From Gammaproteobacteria bacterium (GTDB lineage Bacteria > Pseudomonadota > Gammaproteobacteria > Pseudomonadales > Pseudomonadaceae): a stretch of DNA of 34,069 nt. The position numbers and the translations under genes are program-made. A model generated the notes under the pieces. That model did no database searches and had not been told where the DNA came from. It saw only the letters and a list, made by a program, of their open reading frames with translations. The stretch is taken from assembly GCA_018826895.1 (NCBI GenBank), contig JAHJYA010000080.1:1-34069 (forward strand). Direction: 5' to 3'. Positions 32,353 through 34,069 of this stretch are shown here, in pieces (position 1 is the stretch's first letter; the number at the start of each line of letters is the position of its first letter).

Positions 32353-33834
32353 ATGACCACCGTCCGTACCCGTATCGCTCCTTCGCCGACTGGCGACCCC
32401 CATGTAGGTACCGCCTATATCGCCCTGTTCAACCTGTGTTTTGCCCGTCAGCACGGGGGTGAATTTATCCTGCGCATCGAGGACACCGACCAGGTCCGTT
32501 CTACCCGTGAGTCTGAGCAGCAGATTTTCGATGCCCTGCGCTGGCTGGGTATCGAGTGGAGTGAAGGCCCCGATGTGGGCGGCCCGCACGGCCCGTATCG
32601 GCAGAGCGAGCGTGGGCATATCTACAAGCAGTACACGGCTGAGTTGGTCGACAAGGGCCATGCCTTTCACTGCTTCTGCAGTGCCGAGCGCCTGGACAAG
32701 CTGCGCGCCGAGCAGACCGAAGCCAAGCAGACGCCGCGTTATGACGGCCATTGCATGCACCTGTCCGCTGAAGAAGTGCAGCAGCGCCTGGGGGCTGGCG
32801 AACCGAATGTAGTGCGCATGAAGGTGCCGACCGAAGGCGTCTGTGTGGTGCCGGACATGCTGCGTGGCGAAGTGGAGATCCCCTGGGATCGCATGGACAT
32901 GCAGGTGTTGATGAAGACCGATGGCCTGCCGACCTACTTCCTGGCCAACGTGGTCGATGATCATCTGATGGGCATCACCCATGTCCTGCGTGGTGAAGAG
33001 TGGCTGCCGTCGGCGCCCAAGCTGATCCTGCTGTACGAGTACTTCGGCTGGGACAAGCCGCAGCTGTGCTATATGCCGCTGCTGCGTAACCCGGACAAGA
33101 GCAAGCTGTCCAAGCGCAAGAACCCCACCAGCATCACGTTCTATGAGCGCATGGGCTTCCTGCCGCAGGCCATGCTCAACTACCTCGGCCGCATGGGCTG
33201 GTCGATGCCGGATGAGCGCGAGAAATTCAGCCTGGATGAGATGGTCGAGCATTTCGACATCAACCGCGTGTCCCTTGGCGGGCCGATTTTCGACCTGGAG
33301 AAGCTGTCCTGGCTCAACGGCCAGTGGATGCGTGAACTGAGCGTCGAGGAGTTTGCCGCCGGGGCGCAGAAGTGGGCGTTCAACAGCAACTACCTGATGC
33401 AGATCGCTCCGCACGTGCAGGGGCGGGTGGAAACCTTCAGTCAGATAGCCCCGTTGGCCAGCTTCTTCTTTGCCGGCGGCCTGGTCCTGGATGCCAAGCT
33501 GTTCGAGCACAAGAAACTATCGGCCGATCAGGTGCGCCAGGTGATGCAGTTGATCCTGTGGAAGCTCGAAGCCCTGCGGCAGTGGGAGAAGGAGCGGATT
33601 ACCGCCTGCATTCAGTCTGTGGTCGAGCACCTGGAGCTGAAGCTGCGTGATGCCATGCCGCTGATGTTTGCGGCCATTACTGGGCAGGCCAGTTCGGTCT
33701 CGGTACTCGATGCCATGGAAATCCTCGGTCCGGACCTGACCCGTTTCCGCCTGCGTCAGGCTATCGAGCTGCTCGGTGGCGTGTCGAAGAAGGAAAACAA
33801 GGAGTGGGAAAAGCTGCTGCCGGCCATTGCCTAA
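32353..33834 (+). CDS. gltX: Glutamyl-tRNA synthetase GltX
   Basis: Charges tRNA-Glu with glutamate for translation and tetrapyrrole synthesis. The 493 residues start [20 protein letters not shown], a HIGH-type motif. The KMSKS-type motif is KLSKR (251-255). C107-x-C109-x24-C134-x-H136 matches the zinc-binding arrangement of the E. coli enzyme. The C-terminal helical anticodon-binding region (about 330-493) is complete. It is the full-length enzyme, not the short tRNA-modifying paralogue. I chose ATG 32353, preceded by GAGAG. A 139-base gap separates it from the LysR gene; I see no sure promoter there. Confidence 0.97.
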   Translation: MTTVRTRIAPSPTGDPHVGTAYIALFNLCFARQHGGEFILRIEDTDQVRSTRESEQQIFDALRWLGIEWSEGPDVGGPHGPYRQSERGHIYKQYTAELVDKGHAFHCFCSAERLDKLRAEQTEAKQTPRYDGHCMHLSAEEVQQRLGAGEPNVVRMKVPTEGVCVVPDMLRGEVEIPWDRMDMQVLMKTDGLPTYFLANVVDDHLMGITHVLRGEEWLPSAPKLILLYEYFGWDKPQLCYMPLLRNPDKSKLSKRKNPTSITFYERMGFLPQAMLNYLGRMGWSMPDEREKFSLDEMVEHFDINRVSLGGPIFDLEKLSWLNGQWMRELSVEEFAAGAQKWAFNSNYLMQIAPHVQGRVETFSQIAPLASFFFAGGLVLDAKLFEHKKLSADQVRQVMQLILWKLEALRQWEKERITACIQSVVEHLELKLRDAMPLMFAAITGQASSVSVLDAMEILGPDLTRFRLRQAIELLGGVSKKENKEWEKLLPAIA

Positions 33835-33932
33835 GCGGTCGAACGCCCGTCCGGCCGTCGTTTTAGTGCGCCGCAATGGGGTAAGTGGTTGTTCTGTCAG
33901 CATAAAAAATGAGGGTGTAAGTAAAAATAATG

Positions 33933-33961
33933 TTGACAGCAGTGGGGCGCGCTCTTAACAT
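33933..33961 (+). promoter_or_regulatory. Promoter of tRNA-Ala
   Basis: TTGACA (33933-33938) and TAACAT (33956-33961) are 17 bases apart. A GC-rich discriminator (GCGCCCC) follows, as expected for a stringently controlled stable-RNA promoter. The tRNA begins 18 bases after the -10. Confidence 0.75.
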
Positions 33962-33979
33962 GCGCCCCGTCCTTGAGAT

Positions 33980-34055
<76 letters not shown>

Positions 34056-34069
34056 TCTTCAAAGCCGCA

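Noticed and set aside
32002..33510. 502-codon open frame antisense to gltX and the end of the LysR gene
   Set aside because: Both plus-strand genes are full-length and conserved. The antisense product has the composition of a GC-rich shadow frame and no ribosome binding site.
33835..33875. Terminator after gltX
   Set aside because: The imperfect stem around ACGCCCG and GGCCGT followed by TTTT has mismatches and a short stem, so it is too weak to call.

Overview
The window is chromosomal DNA from a Pseudomonas-type gammaproteobacterium. The evidence is the gene content and order, which match blocks I know from Pseudomonas: the cluster-I chemotaxis operon cheY-cheZ-cheA-cheB-motC-motD-parC-parP-cheW, the cytochrome c maturation operon ccmABCDEFGHI, and the tyrB / uvrB / MFS pump / HlyD / LysR / gltX neighbourhood. 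The DNA is GC-rich, with strong third-position GC and many long open frames on the wrong strand. Nearly everything is core genome. I see no insertion sequence, prophage, CRISPR array or integrase.

Layout. (1) 1-9036, plus strand: chemotaxis signalling (CheY, CheZ, CheA, CheB, CheW), a second flagellar stator pair (MotC, MotD), the polar array-positioning pair (ParC, ParP) and a small DUF2802 membrane protein. (2) 9047-10911, minus strand: an overlapping pair encoding a FliK-like protein and a free-standing FlhB C-terminal domain, which looks like a miniature export-switch module. (3) 11050-18345, plus strand: the complete ccmABCDEFGHI operon, most genes overlapping by one to four bases, ending in a small lipoprotein gene. 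(4) 18359-21967, minus strand: pirin, MlaA/VacJ, a periplasmic alpha/beta hydrolase and a GNAT acetyltransferase. (5) 22098-24526: a small membrane protein, a GH17 membrane protein that overlaps it tail to tail, and a secreted ComEA-type helix-hairpin-helix protein. (6) 24580-25081: a 340-base gene-free stretch with a perfect 22-bp inverted repeat and two copies of a 123-bp module carrying the 3' end of tRNA-Asn and a terminator, followed by tRNA-Asn(GTT). (7) 25090-34055: tyrB, uvrB, an EmrAB-type efflux pair with its divergent LysR regulator, gltX and tRNA-Ala(GGC).

How the genes work together. CheW couples receptors to CheA. CheA phosphorylates CheY, which acts on the flagellar switch, and CheB, which demethylates receptors. 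CheZ removes the phosphate from CheY. ParC and ParP place the array at the flagellated pole. In the ccm operon, CcmABCD loads haem on CcmE, CcmF with CcmH and CcmI attaches it to apocytochrome c, and CcmG supplies reducing power.

The most interesting features beyond routine annotation are: the four near-identical acidic repeats that replace a recognisable CheY-binding P2 domain in CheA; the FliK-like/FlhB-C pair; the duplicated tRNA-Asn 3'-end and terminator module; the two-codon reading frame overlapping the TTG start of ccmA; an MlaA with no lipobox, coupled to a hydrolase; and perfect or near-perfect hairpins in the loose junctions of the chemotaxis operon. I did not find a convincing wholly new defence or biosynthetic system.
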